Source: JBCCIM01 sp045106435 (lineage in GTDB: Bacteria > Bacteroidota > Rhodothermia > Rhodothermales > JAHQVL01). Taken from it: DNA of 6,784 bases. The notes below the pieces were generated by a model. The model searched no databases. It had not been told where the DNA came from and was given only the letters and a program-made list of their open reading frames with translations. The position numbers and the translations under genes are program-made. The stretch's first letter is position 1; the number at the start of each line of letters is the position of its first letter. Shown here piece after piece: positions 5,208-6,784 of this stretch. Location of the stretch: NCBI GenBank assembly GCA_045106435.1, contig JBGCEN010000313.1, positions 1 to 6,784 on the forward strand, written 5' to 3'.

Positions 5208-6784
5208 ATGATGCGCCCCCCACAAAAACTGGCCATTTGTCTCATCCTGTTTGTATCAGGATTATCCATATCAAGTTGTAATCCTTCAACATCACCAGAC
5301 GGTAATCTCTCACCACCCAACATCCTGTTTGCCATTGCAGATGACGCCTCGTTTCCTCATATGGGCGCTTATGGCACGGACTGGATTGATACGCCGGCGT
5401 TTGACCGCGTTGCGCGCGAAGGGTTATTGTTTACCCGGGCATATACGCCAAATGCCAAATGCGCCCCTTCGCGATCTATGATTCTGACGGGGCGGAATTC
5501 ATGGCAATTGGAGCAAGCAGCCAATCATTGGCCGTACTTCCCCGAGAAATTTACCACTTACGCTGAAGCCATGACGCAGCATGGGTACCACGTGGGATAC
5601 ACGGCTAAAGGATGGGCTCCGGGTATTGCACTCGACGCTGAGGGGAATCGGAGAATGATGACAGGACAACCGTATAATGAGCAGAAGCTTGTACCGCCGG
5701 CGCAGCATATATCTGATAATGATTATGCGGCAAACTTTGAGGATTTTCTTGACGACAGAAACGACAATACACCGTTTGTTTTTTGGTACGGCTCTCTGGA
5801 GCCACATCGTGCCTATGAATTTGGTGCAGGGCAGCGCGTAGCAAATAAAGAGGTGGCTGAAATTGATCGTGTGCCGGCTTTCTGGCCGGATACGGATTCA
5901 GTGCGTATTGATATGCTGGATTATGCGCTGGAAATTGAACACTTCGATCAGCATCTGGCACGTATGATTGCTCTGCTGGAAGAACGGGGCGAGCTGGACA
6001 ATACACTCATTGTTGTAACTGCTGATAACGGCATGCCTTTCCCCCGAGTAAAAGGGCAGGCTTATGAAATGTCGAATCATCTCCCTTTGGCGATGATGTG
6101 GCCGGCGGGTATCGAGCAGCGTGGCAGAGTTGTGGATGAATTTGTCAGTTTTACCGATTTTGCTCCTACCTTTCTGGAGCTATCGGGTATGGAAGGCGAT
6201 GGGTATGGCATACAGCCGATGGAAGGAAAAAGTCTTACGCCCATCTTTGCCGGCGAAGCGGGCTCACACAGAGACCATGTCCTGATTGGCAAAGAGCGCC
6301 ACGACATCGGCCGGCCGGAAGATGCCGGCTATCCGATGCGCGGTATCGTCAAGGGAGATTACCTGTACATTCGAAATTTCAAAACCGATCGTTGGCCGGC
6401 GGGGGATCCCGTAACAGGTTATCTCAACTGCGATGGCAGTCCAACAAAAACTGTATGTCTTGACAGGCGCGGTACGGAGGCTCACGAGTATTGGTCGATG
6501 TCATTTGGTAAACGTCTTGAAGAAGAGCTTTATAATATCAAGGAAGATCCTGAATGTATGCACAATCTGGCTGCTGTAGCTGAGCACGCTGACCTAAAAG
6601 AGGCGATGAAGAACCAGATGGTCGCCGAGTTAACAGCCCAGCAAGATCCACGGATTTTGGGGAACGGGGATGTTTTTGACAATTACCGTTATGCTGATGA
6701 AAAACATGCAGGCTTTTATGAGCGATATCAGGCAGGAGAGACGTTTAATGCCGGCTGGGTAAATGAATCAGATTTTGACAGCCG
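5208..6784 (+). CDS. Cys-type sulfatase lipoprotein, SGSH (heparan N-sulfatase)-like, partial 3' end
   Basis: The frame is open from ATG 5208 through the right edge (525 codons), so the C-terminus is outside the window. The signal peptide ends in ISISSC-like residues 21-24 (ISSC), with the lipidated Cys at 24. Sulfatase features, in order: metal ligands D45-D46 (IADDAS); active-site CAPSR with Cys85, the residue converted to formylglycine by an FGE or anSME enzyme encoded elsewhere; Lys134 (TAKGW); His200 (EPHR); and D273-N274 in TADNGMPFP. The DNG-PFP motif with a basic residue (K282) a few positions on matches human SGSH, the sulfamidase, rather than most arylsulfatases. Where SGSH has GKKH, this protein has AKGW, losing a His. 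The ending LYNIKEDPECMHNLA is typical of the family C-terminus, so probably only tens of residues are missing. Either ATG (5208 or 5211) could start it; no strong Shine-Dalgarno is seen. Substrate is inferred as a sulfated glycan. Confidence 0.93.
   Translation, partial: MMRPPQKLAICLILFVSGLSISSCNPSTSPDGNLSPPNILFAIADDASFPHMGAYGTDWIDTPAFDRVAREGLLFTRAYTPNAKCAPSRSMILTGRNSWQLEQAANHWPYFPEKFTTYAEAMTQHGYHVGYTAKGWAPGIALDAEGNRRMMTGQPYNEQKLVPPAQHISDNDYAANFEDFLDDRNDNTPFVFWYGSLEPHRAYEFGAGQRVANKEVAEIDRVPAFWPDTDSVRIDMLDYALEIEHFDQHLARMIALLEERGELDNTLIVVTADNGMPFPRVKGQAYEMSNHLPLAMMWPAGIEQRGRVVDEFVSFTDFAPTFLELSGMEGDGYGIQPMEGKSLTPIFAGEAGSHRDHVLIGKERHDIGRPEDAGYPMRGIVKGDYLYIRNFKTDRWPAGDPVTGYLNCDGSPTKTVCLDRRGTEAHEYWSMSFGKRLEEELYNIKEDPECMHNLAAVAEHADLKEAMKNQMVAELTAQQDPRILGNGDVFDNYRYADEKHAGFYERYQAGETFNAGWVNESDFDS

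Larger units (their letters stand above)
702..6755. repeat. Dispersed hexamer GCCGGC, 22 copies
   Basis: The palindrome GCCGGC begins at 702, 953, 2448, 2502, 2566, 3033, 3055, 3391, 3607, 3945, 3960, 4468, 4719, 5393, 5696, 5873, 6101, 6249, 6310, 6324, 6395 and 6750. Two copies are in the AraC-type gene, eleven in the large lipoprotein gene and nine in the sulfatase. None was found in the small gene or in any intergenic stretch. Phases differ: twelve read as a codon ending in G followed by Pro-Ala, eight as Ala-Gly, and two in the third phase. The count was made by eye. Confidence 0.75.

Noticed and set aside
5016..5225. 69-codon minus-strand open frame overlapping the sulfatase start.
   Set aside because: Part of it (VIPTKGEIF) is the other arm of the palindrome read in reverse, and it overlaps a well-supported gene on the opposite strand.

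Overview
The window reads as ordinary bacterial chromosome, most likely from a marine or free-living member of the Bacteroidota/Rhodothermota group. The reasons are an AraC-type regulator fused to a seven-helix membrane domain, two Sec/SPII lipoproteins (one with acidic residues just after the lipidated Cys), a Cys-type sulfatase, weak Shine-Dalgarno sequences before the genes, and intermediate G+C. The taxonomic placement is inferred from these traits, not from a marker gene.

Layout, left to right. Positions 1-381 hold no intact gene. A broken minus-strand reading frame (about 65-367) looks like decayed coding DNA, and a perfect 7-bp dyad lies at 268-287. Positions 382-1515 encode a membrane-anchored AraC-family regulator, followed by a hairpin at 1535-1565. 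Positions 1516-1766 otherwise hold only a weaker hairpin and an orphan AAAGGAGG. Positions 1767-2174 encode a small exported beta-rich protein of unknown function, closed by a long hairpin at 2213-2260. Positions 2365-4830 encode an 821-residue lipoprotein with a propeller-like N-terminal half and an approximately 210-residue module present twice. Positions 4831-5207 are intergenic and contain a large palindromic element (4988-5085). From 5208 to the right edge runs an arylsulfatase-fold lipoprotein related to heparan N-sulfatase (SGSH-like), cut by the window a little short of its C-terminus.

All four genes point the same way, but the hairpins after genes 1 and 2 suggest at least three transcription units. 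The duplicated-module lipoprotein and the sulfatase are neighbours, are both lipoproteins, and could act together on a sulfated glycan. The regulator could sense an envelope signal and control them. Both ideas are inferences from proximity.

The most unusual observations are: the 28-nt-arm palindrome between the two large genes; the internally duplicated lipoprotein, whose family I do not recognise; 22 copies of the palindromic hexamer GCCGGC, all inside the three larger genes and spread over all three codon phases; and the decayed gene at the left edge. I saw no CRISPR array, tRNA, rRNA, transposase or defence system.
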